64,000 bases of DNA from Nocardioidaceae bacterium (GTDB taxonomy: Bacteria > Actinomycetota > Actinomycetes > Propionibacteriales > Nocardioidaceae), in contig JAUJOD010000001.1 in the NCBI GenBank assembly GCA_030447865.1, forward strand, positions 186,001-250,000, in the 5' to 3' direction. The notes below the pieces were generated by a model, which made no database searches, was not told the DNA's origin, and saw only the letters and a list, made by a program, of their open reading frames with translations. Shown in pieces: positions 50,039-60,526 of the stretch. A program made the position numbers and the translations under genes. Each line of letters opens with the position of its first letter. The stretch's first letter is position 1.

Positions 50039-50857
50039 TCACGCCGAGGTCCTCACGGCGCGAGCCCGTGCAGCACGGGTGGCGAGCTCAGCGTCGGGTG
50101 GGTAGCCCACCTCTTCCAGAGTCAGCCCATGCGGAGCGACGACGGGAACCTGAGGGTGGCGCGCCTGTGCCTGGAGCACCAGGTGAGGCCACTCTTCGCC
50201 CTGCCGGCCCTCACCCACGGCGAGCAGGCAGCCGACGAGGGAACGCACCATGTTGTGGCAGAAGGCATCCGCAACCACCCGAGCGGTCACCACGTCAGCC
50301 TCGCGCGTCCACGTGAACTCCCGCAACGTGCGGATGGTGGTGGCGCCCTTGCGTTGCTTGCAGAACGCCGCGAAGTCATGCTCACCGATCAACGGCTCTG
50401 CCGCCCGGTTCATCAGCGGTACGTCGAGGAGCCGCGGCCACCACAGCACGGTGCGGCGCAGCAGGGGGTCGACGCCGACCGGATCGTCGCTCACGCGGTA
50501 GGCGTACCGCCGCCAGCAGGCCGAGAAGCGCGCGTCGAACCCGGTCGGGGCCAGCACCACACGTCGTACCCGGACGTCGTCGGGCAGCAGCCTCGCCAGC
50601 CGGTACGTCAACCGTTCGAGCGGGCCGTCGGCCAACGCCGTCGACGGCACATCGACGTGGCACACCTGCCCTCGCGCGTGCACGCCGGCGTCGGTGCGCC
50701 CGGCAACGGTCAGGCTCGCGTGTTCGATCCGCAGGATCAGCGCCAGCGCCGACTCGAGAGTGGCCTGAACCGTACGACGACCGGGCTGCGCCGCCCAACC
50801 GGAGAATCCGCCCCCGTCGTACGCGACATCCAGCCGCAGCCGCACCGCCTCACCCAT
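50039..50857 (-). CDS. truA: tRNA pseudouridine(38-40) synthase
   Basis: 272 residues. [20 protein letters not shown] at the start and the catalytic Asp in [14 protein letters not shown]. Ends in [15 protein letters not shown]. Isomerises uridines 38-40 of tRNA anticodon arms. It is 17 bases after rplQ, in the conserved alpha operon order. Confidence 0.97.
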   Translation of the reverse strand: MGEAVRLRLDVAYDGGGFSGWAAQPGRRTVQATLESALALILRIEHASLTVAGRTDAGVHARGQVCHVDVPSTALADGPLERLTYRLARLLPDDVRVRRVVLAPTGFDARFSACWRRYAYRVSDDPVGVDPLLRRTVLWWPRLLDVPLMNRAAEPLIGEHDFAAFCKQRKGATTIRTLREFTWTREADVVTARVVADAFCHNMVRSLVGCLLAVGEGRQGEEWPHLVLQAQARHPQVPVVAPHGLTLEEVGYPPDAELATRAARARAVRTSA

Positions 50858-50874
50858 AGCGCCGGTGGCGAGGC

Positions 50875-51669
50875 TTACTTCGTCTCGTCGGCGCTATCAG
50901 TCGGCGGAACAGGTTCACCGCCAGTTGTCTCTTCGACGGGCTCAGCCGGTGCAGGCTCAGCCGGTGCAGGCTCAGCCGGTGCAGGCTCAGCCGATGCCGG
51001 CTCATCCCCACCTTCGGCGGAAACGCCCTCCCCACCGGTCGACTCGACGGGCGCCTGCGGGCTCTCGACCGCGTCCGGGTCGACGGTCGCGCCGGGAGCG
51101 GTGACGTCCGGATCGATCGTCGCCGAGTCGACTCCGACCGCATCCTCATCGGCGGGCGCAGCCTCTTCAGTGGATGCTGACGTGTCGGCTGGCGCGACCT
51201 CGTCGGCGGGTTCGTCATCGGGTGGCGCCGCTGCGGCGGTGGCGGCTGTTGCCGGCGCGGCAGTCGAACCGGTGCGCTTAGTCGCCCGCGTTGAGCGCAC
51301 CTTCGGGGTGAACTCCTCCTCGACGAGTTCGATCACCGCCATCGGTGCGTTGTCGCCCTTACGGGGCCCGATCTTGGTGATGCGGGTGTAGCCGCCGGGC
51401 CGGTCGACGTACCGCGGACCGATCTCAGTGAACAGCACGTGCACGACGGTCTTGTCACGGATCACCGAGAGCACCTGGCGACGGTTGTGCAGGTCGCCCC
51501 GCTTGGCCTTGGAGATCAACCGCTCCGCGAAAGGGCGCAGGCGACGGGCCTTTGCCTCTGTCGTGGTGATCGATCCGTGCTCGAAGAGGTTGGTCGCCAG
51601 GTTGGCCAGGATCGCCTTCTGGTGCGCTGGGCTGCCGCCAAGACGCGGGCCCTTGGTTGGGGTGGGCAT
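50875..51669 (-). CDS. rplQ: 50S ribosomal protein L17, with long acidic tail
   Basis: 264 residues. The first 120 are L17 ([59 protein letters not shown]). The rest is an acidic, Ala/Pro/Glu-rich extension with an AEPAP repeat. Such tails are common in actinobacterial L17 but variable in length. The function of the tail is unknown. Confidence 0.96.
   Translation of the reverse strand: MPTPTKGPRLGGSPAHQKAILANLATNLFEHGSITTTEAKARRLRPFAERLISKAKRGDLHNRRQVLSVIRDKTVVHVLFTEIGPRYVDRPGGYTRITKIGPRKGDNAPMAVIELVEEEFTPKVRSTRATKRTGSTAAPATAATAAAAPPDDEPADEVAPADTSASTEEAAPADEDAVGVDSATIDPDVTAPGATVDPDAVESPQAPVESTGGEGVSAEGGDEPASAEPAPAEPAPAEPAPAEPVEETTGGEPVPPTDSADETK
50939..50998. repeat. 15-bp in-frame repeat in the rplQ tail
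   Basis: Four units of GGCTCAGCCGGTGCA (last with two changes) encode repeated Ala-Glu-Pro-Ala-Pro in rplQ. A slippage-prone array, in frame so length changes keep the gene open. Confidence 0.92.
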
Positions 51670-51757
51670 TGTTTCTCACTCTCCCGAGCCGTATCAGGTA
51701 CCCGGATAGACGGTGTTGTTCAGTTGGCGGGACGCTGCCGGATGCGAGGCCGGCGAG

Positions 51758-51810
51758 AGACCGACGAGGACTCGAAGCGCCGTCAAGAGCGAAGCGAAGG
51801 CGCGAGAGCC
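51758..51810 (+). repeat. 53-bp dispersed repeat, copy C
   Basis: Identical to the complement of 7617-7669. It sits in the 177-base rplQ-rpoA gap, downstream of the rpoA stop. Confidence 0.92.
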
Positions 51811-51846
51811 TTGGCGGGGTCGACCCGGCCGAACCAGGCAATCAGC

Positions 51847-52860
51847 TCAGTACTGCTCATCTTCGGCGAAGCTGAGGTCGTCGTCATCGTCGTAGTCGGC
51901 GACCGCGCTGGGGTCGAAACCGGGCGCGCTGTCCTTGAGCGAAAGCCCCATCTCGGCCAGCTTCGCCTTGACCTCGTCGATGGACTTCGACCCGAAGTTG
52001 CGGATGTCGAGCAAATCCTGCTCGCTACGCGACAACAGCTCGCCAACGCTGTGAATGCCCTCACGCTTGAGGCAGTTGTAGGACCGGACGGTCAGCGAGA
52101 GGTCCTCGACCGGCAACGCCAGATCCGCAGCGAGTTGCTCGTCGACGGGCGACGGGCCGATCTCGATGCCCTCCGCCTCGACGTTCAGCTCGCGGGCCAG
52201 CCCGAAGAGCTCAACCAGGGTCCGTCCCGCTGACGCCAGCGCATCTCGCGGCTTCATCGACGACTTGGTCTCGACGTCGATGATGAGCCGGTCGAAGTCG
52301 GTGCGCTGCTCGACACGGGTCGCTTCGACGTTGTAGGTGACCTTGAGCACCGGTGAGTAGATCGAGTCGACCGGCATCCGGCCGATCTCGTCGTCGAAGC
52401 TCTTGTTCTGCACCGCCGAGACATATCCGCGGCCCCGCTCGACGACGAGCTCCATGTCGAGCTTGCCCTTGTCGTTCAGGGTGGCCAGAACCAGCTCGGG
52501 ATTGTGCACTTCGACACCGGCTGGAGGGGCGATGTCGGCCGCCGTGACGGTGCCGGAGCCCTGCTTTCGCAGGTACATCGTGACGGGCTCGTCGTGCTCT
52601 GAGGACACGACGAGCTGCTTGAGGTTCAAGATCACCTCGGTGACGTCTTCACGGACGCCGGGGATGGTCGAGAACTCGTGCAGCACGCCGTCGACGCGGA
52701 TCGAGGTGACAGCTGCTCCGGGGATTGACGACAGCAGGGTACGCCGAAGTGAGTTGCCAAGGGTGTAGCCGAAACCTGGCTCGAGCGGCTCGATGGCGAA
52801 CCGGGACCGGGTGTCGCCGACAACTTCTTCGGACAGGGATGGGCGCTGAGCGATAAGCAC
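51847..52860 (-). CDS. rpoA: RNA polymerase alpha subunit
   Basis: 337 residues, GTG start. N-terminal dimerisation part: [37 protein letters not shown]-terminal DNA-binding domain: [40 protein letters not shown]. Assembles core polymerase and contacts UP elements and activators. An Asp-rich tail (YDDDDDLSF) is usual in actinobacteria. Confidence 0.98.
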   Translation of the reverse strand: MLIAQRPSLSEEVVGDTRSRFAIEPLEPGFGYTLGNSLRRTLLSSIPGAAVTSIRVDGVLHEFSTIPGVREDVTEVILNLKQLVVSSEHDEPVTMYLRKQGSGTVTAADIAPPAGVEVHNPELVLATLNDKGKLDMELVVERGRGYVSAVQNKSFDDEIGRMPVDSIYSPVLKVTYNVEATRVEQRTDFDRLIIDVETKSSMKPRDALASAGRTLVELFGLARELNVEAEGIEIGPSPVDEQLAADLALPVEDLSLTVRSYNCLKREGIHSVGELLSRSEQDLLDIRNFGSKSIDEVKAKLAEMGLSLKDSAPGFDPSAVADYDDDDDLSFAEDEQY

Positions 52861-52966
52861 TGGTTTTCTTCCTTCCTGCGTCGCCCGCTATTTGACGACA
52901 CAGATCCTGGGTTTTCACGGGGGTGATCCCGTGGGGGTCCACGGGGCAAAGCCCCCGTGTGTGTGG

Positions 52967-53575
52967 TTACTTCCGGGAGTAGTACTCCACGATCAGTTGC
53001 TCTTGGACGGGTACGTCGATCTGTGCCCGCACCGGAAGCTGGTGCACGAGGACGCGCATCCGGCCAGGGATGACCTCCAGCCACGCCGGCACGATGCGCT
53101 CGCCGTGGGTCTCCCGAGCGACGATGAACGGCGTCATCTCGAGTGACTTCTCGCGCACGTCGATGACGTCGTGTGACGCCACCTGGTACGACGGGATGTT
53201 GACTTTGCGGCCGTTGACCAAGAAGTGACCATGCCCGACGAGTTGACGGGCGTGGCGACGGGTGCGGGCGAAGCCGGCGCGGTAGACGACGTTGTCGAGG
53301 CGCGACTCCAGCAGCTGCAGGAGGTTCTCACCGCTCTTGCCGGGGCGACGGCTCGCTTCGTGGTAGTAGCGACGGAACTGCTTCTCGAGCACGCCGTAGG
53401 TGTAGCGCGCCTTCTGCTTCTCCATCAGCTGGTTGCGGTACTCCGACTCCTTGACCCGGCCCCGGCCGTGCTGGCCGGGTGGGTAAGGGCGGCGTTCGTA
53501 AGCCGCGTCTTCACCGATGAGGTCGACCCCCAGGCGGCGCGACTTCTTCGTCATGGGTCCGGTGTAACGGGCCAT
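52967..53575 (-). CDS. rpsD: 30S ribosomal protein S4
   Basis: 202 residues, ARYTGPMTKKSRRLGVDLIG start and the S4 RNA-binding fold ESRLDNVVYRAGFARTRRHA, ARQLVGHGHFLVNGRKVNIP. Nucleates the 30S body. No N-terminal zinc cysteines, so the zinc-independent form. Confidence 0.98.
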   Translation of the reverse strand: MARYTGPMTKKSRRLGVDLIGEDAAYERRPYPPGQHGRGRVKESEYRNQLMEKQKARYTYGVLEKQFRRYYHEASRRPGKSGENLLQLLESRLDNVVYRAGFARTRRHARQLVGHGHFLVNGRKVNIPSYQVASHDVIDVREKSLEMTPFIVARETHGERIVPAWLEVIPGRMRVLVHQLPVRAQIDVPVQEQLIVEYYSRK

Positions 53576-53600
53576 GGGAACTCAGTCTCCTAACTCGGGG

Positions 53601-54005
53601 TCACACTCGGGGCCGCTTGGGCGGGCGGCACCCGTTGTGCGGGCTGGGGGTGACGTCTTGGATGGTGCCGACCTCGAGGCCGACAGCGCCAAGCGATCGG
53701 ATCGCGGTCTCCCTGCCGGAGCCGGGTCCCTTGACGAAGACGTCGATCTTCTTCATGCCGTGCTCCATCGCACGACGACCGGCGGCCTCGGCGGCCATCT
53801 GAGCGGCGTACGGCGTCGACTTGCGCGACCCCTTGAACCCCACGGTGCCTGCACTGGCCCACGAGATCACGCCGCCGGTCGGGTCGGTGATGGTGATGAT
53901 CGTGTTGTTGAACGTGCTCTTGATGTGCGCGTGGCCGGCGGCCACGTTCTTCTTCTCTTTGCGGCGCACCTTCTTGGCGCCGGCCGTACGGCCCTTGGGC
54001 GGCAT
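53601..54005 (-). CDS. rpsK: 30S ribosomal protein S11
   Basis: 134 residues. [37 protein letters not shown] and the C-terminal [18 protein letters not shown] are diagnostic. Platform protein near the mRNA exit. Confidence 0.98.
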   Translation of the reverse strand: MPPKGRTAGAKKVRRKEKKNVAAGHAHIKSTFNNTIITITDPTGGVISWASAGTVGFKGSRKSTPYAAQMAAEAAGRRAMEHGMKKIDVFVKGPGSGRETAIRSLGAVGLEVGTIQDVTPSPHNGCRPPKRPRV

Positions 54006-54087
54006 GTCTAGCTACTCCTGACAGCGAGGGAACTGGGGTGGGGGTGCAGTCGGGTGGGCTTGGCGGCGTACGCCGTCGAACCGCGGG

Positions 54088-54465
54088 TCACTTGCCAACC
54101 TTCTTCCGACCGGCGACGGTCCGCTTGGGGCCCTTGCGGGTGCGGGCGTTGGTCTTGGTGCGCTGACCGCGGACCGGCAGTCCCTGCCGGTGGCGACGGC
54201 CTTGGTAGCTGCCGATCTCGACTTTGCGGCGAATGTCGGCGGTCACCTCGCGGCGGAGATCACCCTCGACCTGGAAGTTGGCCTCGATGTAGTCGCGAAG
54301 CTTGATCAGCTCATCGTCGCCGAGTTGGTGGACTCGGGAGTCGCGGTCGACACCTGTCGCGTCGAGGAGCTCGTGGGCGCGGGTCTTGCCGATCCCGTAG
54401 ATGTAGGTGAGTGCCACCTCGACGCGCTTGTCACGCGGGAGGTCGACACCGACGAGGCGTGCCAT
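54088..54465 (-). CDS. rpsM: 30S ribosomal protein S13
   Basis: 125 residues. [33 protein letters not shown], and the basic tail [20 protein letters not shown]. Contacts P-site tRNA and the 50S subunit head bridge. The 189-base gap upstream, to rpmJ, holds a GC hairpin at 54533-54552 (CCCCGG...CCGGGG). Confidence 0.98.
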   Translation of the reverse strand: MARLVGVDLPRDKRVEVALTYIYGIGKTRAHELLDATGVDRDSRVHQLGDDELIKLRDYIEANFQVEGDLRREVTADIRRKVEIGSYQGRRHRQGLPVRGQRTKTNARTRKGPKRTVAGRKKVGK

Positions 54466-54654
54466 CAGGCGGTGAACCTTTCAGTCGTCGAAGGTTTCTA
54501 CGCGCCGCGTCCCTGCTCGCCTAGGTGGCAGGGCCCCGGCCTTCGGTCCGGGGGTGACGCCGGTGCCTACCGTTGCGGGAAGGCGCCGACGAGCGGTCGC
54601 GCTGGTGGGTTAGGCGTTCCCTGGTAGGGGCGGCGCCTGGCGGTGTGCTGTGGG

Positions 54655-54768
54655 TCAGCCCTGCCGTTGCTTGTGGCGGGGGTTGTCACAGATCACCATG
54701 ACCCGGCCGTGGCGCCGGATCACCTTGCACTTGTCGCAGATCTTCTTCACGCTCGGGTTGACCTTCAT
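54655..54768 (-). CDS. rpmJ: 50S ribosomal protein L36 (zinc-binding form)
   Basis: 37 residues from ATG 54768: [18 protein letters not shown], then [18 protein letters not shown]. Three Cys and one His make the zinc site of the C+ form. An upstream in-frame extension is spurious. It follows infA closely. Confidence 0.97.
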   Translation of the reverse strand: MKVNPSVKKICDKCKVIRRHGRVMVICDNPRHKQRQG

Positions 54769-54843
54769 CGAGCTCTCTCTGACGGTTGTGGACTGCCACG
54801 TCGCTGGCAGTCGCACGCGGGGTTGACGGCTGGGTGGGCACAA

Positions 54844-55065
54844 TCACTTGTAGCGATAGACGATGCGTCCGCGGGTGAGGTCATAGGGCGAGAGCTCCAC
54901 GACGACCCGGTCCTCGGGCAGGATCCGGATGTAGTGCTGGCGCATCTTGCCGCTGATGTGGGCGAGCACCTTGTGCCCGTTGTTGAGCTCGACTCGGAAC
55001 ATGGCGTTCGGCAAAGCCTCAACGACGGTGCCCTCGATCTCGATGACCCCTTCCTTCTTCGGCAT
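54844..55065 (-). CDS. infA: Translation initiation factor IF-1
   Basis: 73 residues from ATG 55065, the usual length. [20 protein letters not shown] and [19 protein letters not shown] are the conserved OB-fold. Binds the 30S A site during initiation. A longer start at 55086 (+7 residues) is unlikely. First gene of the infA-truA run, with its own upstream region. Confidence 0.97.
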   Translation of the reverse strand: MPKKEGVIEIEGTVVEALPNAMFRVELNNGHKVLAHISGKMRQHYIRILPEDRVVVELSPYDLTRGRIVYRYK

Positions 55066-55196
55066 ATCCTCCGCTATCTGTCGCATGGTTTGAGGTGGAA
55101 TCGGAGTGGTACGGCGACCCCAGCCCGTCGCCGTACCCTTCCTCGAAGAGGCAGCCGCAGGGCGCGGTTAAACGGACCCAGTCGGGCCGACCCCCA

Positions 55197-55225
55197 AGTC
55201 TAGGCGCAGCCGCCCTGATCAAGAA
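55197..55225 (-). promoter_or_regulatory. Candidate infA promoter
   Basis: Minus-strand TAGACT (55197-55202) with TTCTTG 17 bases upstream. The -10 fits the actinobacterial TAnnnT pattern, the -35 matches only two of six consensus bases. Weak evidence. Confidence 0.3.
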
Positions 55226-55230
55226 ATCGC

Positions 55231-55343
55231 AAGGATCCGACGTGCTGATCGCCATAGCGCGCTCAGCGTCGGATCTTTCGGCAGTCGCTTGCCCAAGGAT
55301 CCGACGTGGTGATCGCCATAGCGTGCTCAGCGTCGGATCTTTC
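55231..55343. repeat. Two tandem 49-bp palindromic repeats
   Basis: Copies 55231-55279 and 55295-55343 differ at only two positions. Each folds: GATCCGACG-(TG)-CTGA pairs with TCAGCGTCGGATC, a 13-bp stem, around the loop containing CGCCATAGCG. They lie downstream of map and upstream of infA, so may stop map readthrough. Confidence 0.93.
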
Positions 55344-55404
55344 CGCAAGTGGGGATGCAGCGAGGAGCGCGGTCACGCGGCGGCAGGAAGCGCGGAGCGC
55401 CGGG

Positions 55405-56217
55405 TCACGCGGCGCAGGGCACACCCAGCTCGGCGAGCTTGGCGGCGCCGCCGTCCTCCGCTGTCAGCACCAGCGCCCCGGCGGGGGTCAGGGTGAAGGA
55501 GTGCTCGAAGTGCGCTGACCACGAGCCGTCGGCGGTGACGACAGTCCAGTCGTCGTCGAGCACCCGCGTATCGACGGTGCCCAGCGTGATCATCGGCTCG
55601 ACCGCCAACGCCATGCCCTGGACGAGCTTCGGGCCTTTGCCCGGCCGCCCGTGGTTGGGCACGCTCGGCGCCATATGCATGGCCGATCCGATGCCGTGGC
55701 CGACGTAGTCCTCGACGATGCCGTACTCACCCTGCCCGCGTACGTAACCCTCGATCGCGGCCGAGATGTCGGTGACGCGACCGCCGAGCCGGGCGGCAGC
55801 CATACCGCGCCACAGGCTCTCCTCGCACACCCGCATCAGCTCGACCAGTTCGTCATTGACCGCTCCGACGGCGACCGTGATCGCCGCGTCACCGTGCCAG
55901 CCCTCGACGATCGCCCCACAGTCCATCGAGACGAGGTCGCCTTCCTTGAGCACGCGGCCCCCGGGGATGCCGTGCACGACCTCATCGTTGACCGACGTAC
56001 AGATGGTCGCCGGGAACCCGTGGTAGCCGAGGAAGTTCGGCGTCGCCCCGCTGGCGCGGATGTGCTCTTCGGCCAACCGATCGAGCTCCTTGGTGGTAAC
56101 CCCAGGTCTAACCGCAGACCTCAGCAATGACAACGCCTCGGAAACCACCAGCCCAGCTTTCCGCATCAGCGCAATCTGGTCGGGGGTCTTGATCTCGACC
56201 CCTCGGTCGCGAAACAT
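55405..56217 (-). CDS. map: Methionine aminopeptidase type I
   Basis: 270 residues from ATG 56217. Dimetal ligands lie in VSMDCGAIVEGWHGDAAITVAVG, DYVGHGIGSAMHMAP, ALAVEPMI and AHFEHSFTL. Removes N-terminal Met from new proteins. It follows adk by 11 bases in the adk-map pair. Confidence 0.97.
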   Translation of the reverse strand: MFRDRGVEIKTPDQIALMRKAGLVVSEALSLLRSAVRPGVTTKELDRLAEEHIRASGATPNFLGYHGFPATICTSVNDEVVHGIPGGRVLKEGDLVSMDCGAIVEGWHGDAAITVAVGAVNDELVELMRVCEESLWRGMAAARLGGRVTDISAAIEGYVRGQGEYGIVEDYVGHGIGSAMHMAPSVPNHGRPGKGPKLVQGMALAVEPMITLGTVDTRVLDDDWTVVTADGSWSAHFEHSFTLTPAGALVLTAEDGGAAKLAELGVPCAA

Positions 56218-56228
56218 CAAAGCGCCCG

Positions 56229-56879
56229 TCAGTTGGCGGACTCGAGCGCGTCGACCGCATGCTTGGTGATCTCGTCCACCTGACCAGTGGCGACGATCGA
56301 GCGCAACAAGCCAGCCTCTCGGTAGAACCCGATAAGGGGGGCGGTCTGCTCGGCGTAGACCTCGATTCGGCGCAGGACCGTCTCGGGGAGGTCGTCGTCG
56401 CGTTGAAACAGCGCTCCCCCGCACACGTCGCAAACGCCGTCTACGGCGGGTGGGTCGAACTCGACGTGCCAGAGGTGACCACACTTTCGACAGGTACGCC
56501 GCCCCGATATGCGGCGTACGACCTCGTCGTCGTCGACCTGCAGCTCCAGTACGACGTCGAGGGGTGTGCCCAGCTCGTCGAGGATGCCGCGCAGTGCCTC
56601 AGCCTGTGGCACGTTGCGGGGGAAGCCGTCGAGCAGGAATCCGGGTGCGGTGTCGTCTTGAGCCAGCCTGTCTCGCACGATCGCTATCGTCACCTCGTCG
56701 GGGACCAGCTCACCGGCGTCCATGTAGTGCTTGGCGCGACGCCCGAACTCGGTCGCCGCCGCGATGCTGGCCCGGAAGATGTCACCGGTGGAGATCTGCG
56801 GGATGCCGTAGTGCGCGGCGAGCAGTTTCGCCTGCGTGCCCTTCCCCGATCCCGGAGGCCCCACCAGGACAACGCGCAT
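56229..56879 (-). CDS. adk: Adenylate kinase (zinc-lid form)
   Basis: 216 residues from ATG 56879, overlapping the secY stop as TGATG. P-loop [28 protein letters not shown], and a lid with four Cys ([26 protein letters not shown]) that bind zinc. Interconverts 2 ADP and ATP+AMP. A longer upstream frame runs through secY and is spurious. Confidence 0.97.
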   Translation of the reverse strand: MRVVLVGPPGSGKGTQAKLLAAHYGIPQISTGDIFRASIAAATEFGRRAKHYMDAGELVPDEVTIAIVRDRLAQDDTAPGFLLDGFPRNVPQAEALRGILDELGTPLDVVLELQVDDDEVVRRISGRRTCRKCGHLWHVEFDPPAVDGVCDVCGGALFQRDDDLPETVLRRIEVYAEQTAPLIGFYREAGLLRSIVATGQVDEITKHAVDALESAN

Positions 56880-58174
56880 CAGCGCAAGAATCCTTCGTAG
56901 TGCCGTTGCTGCAGCTGGCTCTCGATCTGTTTGACCGTGTCGAGTCCGACCCCCACCATGATCAGCAGCGACGTGCCACCGAAGGGGAAGTTCTGGTTGG
57001 CGTTGATGAGCACGAACGCGATCAGCGGCACCAGGGCGACCAGCCCCAGGTAGAGCGCGCCGGGGAACGTGATGCGCGACAGCACGTAGGCGAGGTACTC
57101 CTCCGTCGGTCTGCCGGCCCGGATGCCGGGGACGAAACCGCCGTACTTCTTCATGTTGTCGGCGACCTCGGTCGGGTTGAACGTGATCGACACGTAGAAG
57201 TACGTGAAGAACACGATCATCAAGAAGTAGGTCAGCATGTAGTACGGATGGTCGCCGTTGACGAAGTGCGTGGCGACCCATTGCGACCACGGCGCCGTCG
57301 GGTTGAACTGCGACGCCAGCGCCGGCAGGTAGAGCAGGCTGCTGGCGAAGATGACCGGGATGACGCCGGCCTGGTTGACCTTGAGCGGGATGTACGTCGA
57401 CGTGCCGCCGAACATGCGCCGACCGACCATTCGCCTGGCGTACTGCACCGGGATCCGGCGCTGCGCCTGCTCGATGAAGATAACGGCGGCCATGATGACG
57501 AGGCCGATCGCGAGGACGATCGCGAAGATGTCCCAGCCGTGCGTCTTCTTGATCCCCCACAGGGCCGTCGGGAATGTCGCGACGATCGAGGTGAAGATGA
57601 GGATCGACATGCCGTTGCCGATGCCGCGCTCGGTGATCAGCTCGCCGAACCACATGATCATCGCGGTGCCGGCGGTCATCGTTATCACCATCAAGAGCAT
57701 CGTGGTGACGTTGTCGTTTACCAGCAGCGACCCTTGCACGTTGGAGCCTTGGAAGATCTGACCCGTGCGTGCCAGCGCGACGATGCCGGTGGACTGCAGG
57801 ATCGCCAAGCCCAAGGTGAGGTAGCGGGTGTACTGGGTGATCTTCGTGGTGCCGGCTTGCCCCTCCTTCTTGAGGGTCTCTAGCCTCGGGATCACCACCG
57901 TGAGCAGTTGCAAGATGATGCTGGCGGTGATGTAGGGCATGATGCCGAGGGCGAAGATCGTCAGTTGGAGAAGCGCGCCACCCGAGAACAGGTTGATGAG
58001 ACCGTAGACGCCCTCGTTCTTGACACTGTCGACGCCCGCTTGCACCTTGACGTAGTCCACGCCCGGTGTCGGAATCGACGAACCGAGCCGGAACAGCACG
58101 ATGATGAACAGCACGAACAGCAACTTGCGTCGCAGGTCCGGCGTACGGAACGCGTTGACGAAGGCGCCTAGCAC
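56879..58174 (-). CDS. secY: Protein translocase subunit SecY
   Basis: 431 residues, about ten transmembrane helices. It opens [20 protein letters not shown]; later [33 protein letters not shown] and [20 protein letters not shown], all SecY-like. The channel of the SecYEG translocon. 117 bases from rplO. Confidence 0.98.
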   Translation of the reverse strand: MLGAFVNAFRTPDLRRKLLFVLFIIVLFRLGSSIPTPGVDYVKVQAGVDSVKNEGVYGLINLFSGGALLQLTIFALGIMPYITASIILQLLTVVIPRLETLKKEGQAGTTKITQYTRYLTLGLAILQSTGIVALARTGQIFQGSNVQGSLLVNDNVTTMLLMVITMTAGTAMIMWFGELITERGIGNGMSILIFTSIVATFPTALWGIKKTHGWDIFAIVLAIGLVIMAAVIFIEQAQRRIPVQYARRMVGRRMFGGTSTYIPLKVNQAGVIPVIFASSLLYLPALASQFNPTAPWSQWVATHFVNGDHPYYMLTYFLMIVFFTYFYVSITFNPTEVADNMKKYGGFVPGIRAGRPTEEYLAYVLSRITFPGALYLGLVALVPLIAFVLINANQNFPFGGTSLLIMVGVGLDTVKQIESQLQQRHYEGFLR

Positions 58175-58291
58175 CAGGTCCTCCCTGCGATCCCCCGTCT
58201 CGGGGAGACTCGTCCATGTCGGGTCCGAAGCGGTCAGCGCCGAAGGCGGCGCCTGCTGCTCTCGGACAATAACAGCCCGCGGCTAACGCCT

Positions 58292-58732
58292 CTAAAGCTC
58301 GGTGGTGCTTCCACCGGCGGCGGCGATCTTGTCCTTCGCCGTAGCCGAGAAGGCATGCGCGCTCACCTGCAGTGCAACGCTCGCTTCGCCGCCCCCCAGC
58401 ACCTTCACCGGTGCGTTGCCTCGAACAGCGCCCCTGGCTACCAGGTCGGTCGGTGTGACGCTGCCGCCGTCAGGGAACAGCTCGCTGAGCCGGTCGAGGT
58501 TGACCACCTGATACTCGACCCGAAATGGGCTGCGGAAGCCCTTGAGCTTGGGCAGCCGCATGTGCAGCGGCATCTGCCCGCCCTCGAACCTCGCCGACAC
58601 CTGCGTGCGGGCACCGGTGCCCTTGGTGCCCCGGCCGGCCGACTTGCCCTTGCTGGCTTCGCCGCGACCGACGCGGGTCTTGGCCGTCTTCGCACCGGGC
58701 GCAGGGCGCAGGTGGTGAAGTTTCAGTGTCAT
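58292..58732 (-). CDS. rplO: 50S ribosomal protein L15
   Basis: 146 residues from ATG 58732. [50 protein letters not shown]; the Gly-rich N-terminus and C-terminal [19 protein letters not shown] are typical. rpmD stops one base before this ATG. Confidence 0.97.
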   Translation of the reverse strand: MTLKLHHLRPAPGAKTAKTRVGRGEASKGKSAGRGTKGTGARTQVSARFEGGQMPLHMRLPKLKGFRSPFRVEYQVVNLDRLSELFPDGGSVTPTDLVARGAVRGNAPVKVLGGGEASVALQVSAHAFSATAKDKIAAAGGSTTEL

Positions 58733-58733
58733 G

Positions 58734-58919
58734 TCAGTCGACCTCCTCGACGGCGATGAGATGGGGCACAGTCGCAAGCATTCCGCGGACCTCGGGTCGG
58801 TCCTCCACGACCGCGACATCGCCAATTCGCTTCAAGCCGAGCGTCCGCAGCGTGTCGCGTTGGTTCTTTTGGCGTCCGATGCCCGATCGCACCTGCTTGA
58901 CCTTCAGCCGGGCCGTCAC
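58734..58919 (-). CDS. rpmD: 50S ribosomal protein L30
   Basis: 61 residues, GTG start overlapping rpsE stop as [37 protein letters not shown], and [15 protein letters not shown]. Standard length. Confidence 0.97.
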   Translation of the reverse strand: MTARLKVKQVRSGIGRQKNQRDTLRTLGLKRIGDVAVVEDRPEVRGMLATVPHLIAVEEVD

Positions 58920-59509
58920 TCGTTCACCTCAGCACGTGACCTGAGCAGGGCAGCCGGTGTTACCTGCTCTACCGACATGCCGCGCTGAAGAGCCACCGCT
59001 TCTGGCGTCTTCAGCATCTGCAGCGCCGCCACAGTCGCATGCACGATGTTCAGTGCGTTCGACGACCCGAGGGACTTGCTGAGTACGTCGTGAATACCCG
59101 CGCACTCCAGCACAGCGCGCACGGGGCCGCCGGCGATCACTCCGGTGCCAGGTGCGGCCGGCCTAAGCAGCACGACGCCGGCTGCCTTCTCACCCTGCAC
59201 CGGATGCGGGATGGTGCCCTGGATCCGTGGCACGGTGAACATCGACTTCTTGGCCTCCTCGACGCCCTTGGCGATGGCGGCGGGGAACTCCTTGGCCTTG
59301 CCGTATCCGACACCGACCCGCCCGTCACCGTCACCGACGACGACCAGGGCGGTGAAGCTGAACCGGCGGCCACCCTTGACGACCTTGGCGACCCGGTTCG
59401 TCGCCACGACGCGCTCGATGTAGGCGGTCTTCTCGGCCCCCGAGCTTCGACCGTCACGGCCTCGACGGTCCGTACCGGCACCGCCACTGCGGCGCTGAGG
59501 TCCGCTCAT
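58916..59509 (-). CDS. rpsE: 30S ribosomal protein S5
   Basis: 197 residues. A 26-residue Gly/Arg-rich N-terminal extension ([19 protein letters not shown]) precedes the core [40 protein letters not shown] and GAGGPVR-like [20 protein letters not shown]. Decoding-site fidelity protein. Confidence 0.98.
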   Translation of the reverse strand: MSGPQRRSGGAGTDRRGRDGRSSGAEKTAYIERVVATNRVAKVVKGGRRFSFTALVVVGDGDGRVGVGYGKAKEFPAAIAKGVEEAKKSMFTVPRIQGTIPHPVQGEKAAGVVLLRPAAPGTGVIAGGPVRAVLECAGIHDVLSKSLGSSNALNIVHATVAALQMLKTPEAVALQRGMSVEQVTPAALLRSRAEVNE

Positions 59510-59573
59510 CGGATTACCTTCGCTTTCGTTACGTCGTTAAGCACAGCGTCATTGGTCACAGCGTCGTTGGTCG

Positions 59574-59957
59574 TCACAGGGCCAGGCCACCTTCGCGGGC
59601 GCCGTCGGCCAAGGCGGCAACCCGCCCGTGGTACTTGTTTCCGGCCCGGTCGAAGACGACCGAGTCAACTCCGGCTGCCTTGGCGCGCTCCGCCACGAGC
59701 TCACCGACTCGGCGGGCCTTTGCGGTCTTGTCGCCGGCAAACGACCGGAGGTCGGGTTCCATGCTGCTCGCCGAAGCCACCGTGGTGCCGGCGAGGTCGT
59801 CGACGACCTGGACGAACACGTGCCGACTCGACCGGGTGACGATCAGCCGCGGGCGCTCGGGTGAACCGGAGATCTTCTTGCGGCCGCGCAGCTGGCGCCG
59901 CGATCGTGCAGCTGCCTTGGGTGCGGTGTGCTTGCCGGCCCTGAGTGCGATAGCCAT
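59574..59957 (-). CDS. rplR: 50S ribosomal protein L18
   Basis: 127 residues from ATG 59957, TGATG overlap with rpl[59 protein letters not shown]. Binds 5S rRNA. Confidence 0.97.
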   Translation of the reverse strand: MAIALRAGKHTAPKAAARSRRQLRGRKKISGSPERPRLIVTRSSRHVFVQVVDDLAGTTVASASSMEPDLRSFAGDKTAKARRVGELVAERAKAAGVDSVVFDRAGNKYHGRVAALADGAREGGLAL

Positions 59958-60499
59958 CACTTACCAGCCTTTCCGACCTTGCGGCGGATCTGCTCTCCGG
60001 CGTACCGGACTCCCTTGCCCTTGTACGGCTCGGGCTTGCGGAGCTTGCGGATGTTCGCGGCGACCTCGCCGACGGACTGCTTGTCGATGCCCTGCACCGT
60101 GAACCGGGTAGGACCCTCGACGGTGAACGTGATGCCGTCGGGGGCGTTCACCGTGATCGGGTGGCTGTAGCCAAGAGCGAACTCCAGCGTCGCCGGCCCC
60201 TTCGACACCACCCGGTAGCCGACGCCGACGATCTCCAGCCGCTTCACATAGCCGTCAGTGACCCCGGTGACCATGTTGGCGATCAACGTGCGCGACAGCC
60301 CGTGCAAGGACTTGCTGACGCGCTCGTCGTTGGGACGCGACACCGCAACGGTGCCGTCGTCGGACTTGGCGACCGAGATCGGCTCCTTGACGGTGTGCGA
60401 CAACGCGCCCTTGGGTCCCTTGACGGTGACGGTCTGCCCGTCGATGGCGACGTCGACGCCTGATGGCACCGGGATCGGCAGCTTGCCAATACGCGACAT
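59957..60499 (-). CDS. rplF: 50S ribosomal protein L6
   Basis: 180 residues. [20 protein letters not shown] start, [20 protein letters not shown], and the C-terminal [20 protein letters not shown]. Near the sarcin-ricin loop. Confidence 0.98.
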   Translation of the reverse strand: MSRIGKLPIPVPSGVDVAIDGQTVTVKGPKGALSHTVKEPISVAKSDDGTVAVSRPNDERVSKSLHGLSRTLIANMVTGVTDGYVKRLEIVGVGYRVVSKGPATLEFALGYSHPITVNAPDGITFTVEGPTRFTVQGIDKQSVGEVAANIRKLRKPEPYKGKGVRYAGEQIRRKVGKAGK

Positions 60500-60526
60500 G
60501 AGTGTTCCTCCTTCGTTCCGCCGGGC

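Larger units (their letters stand above)
55066..55404. other. map-infA intergenic region with tandem palindromes
   Basis: 339 non-coding bases. It holds two tandem hairpin repeats (55231-55343). On the minus strand a weak promoter candidate is TTCTTG, 17 bases, TAGACT, whose -10 is at 55197-55202, about 130 bases from infA. The last 80 bases are a plain leader. Confidence 0.6.

Noticed and set aside
55231-55343. CRISPR-like tandem repeats
   Set aside because: Only two units, strongly palindromic along their length, with a 15-base spacer and no cas genes.
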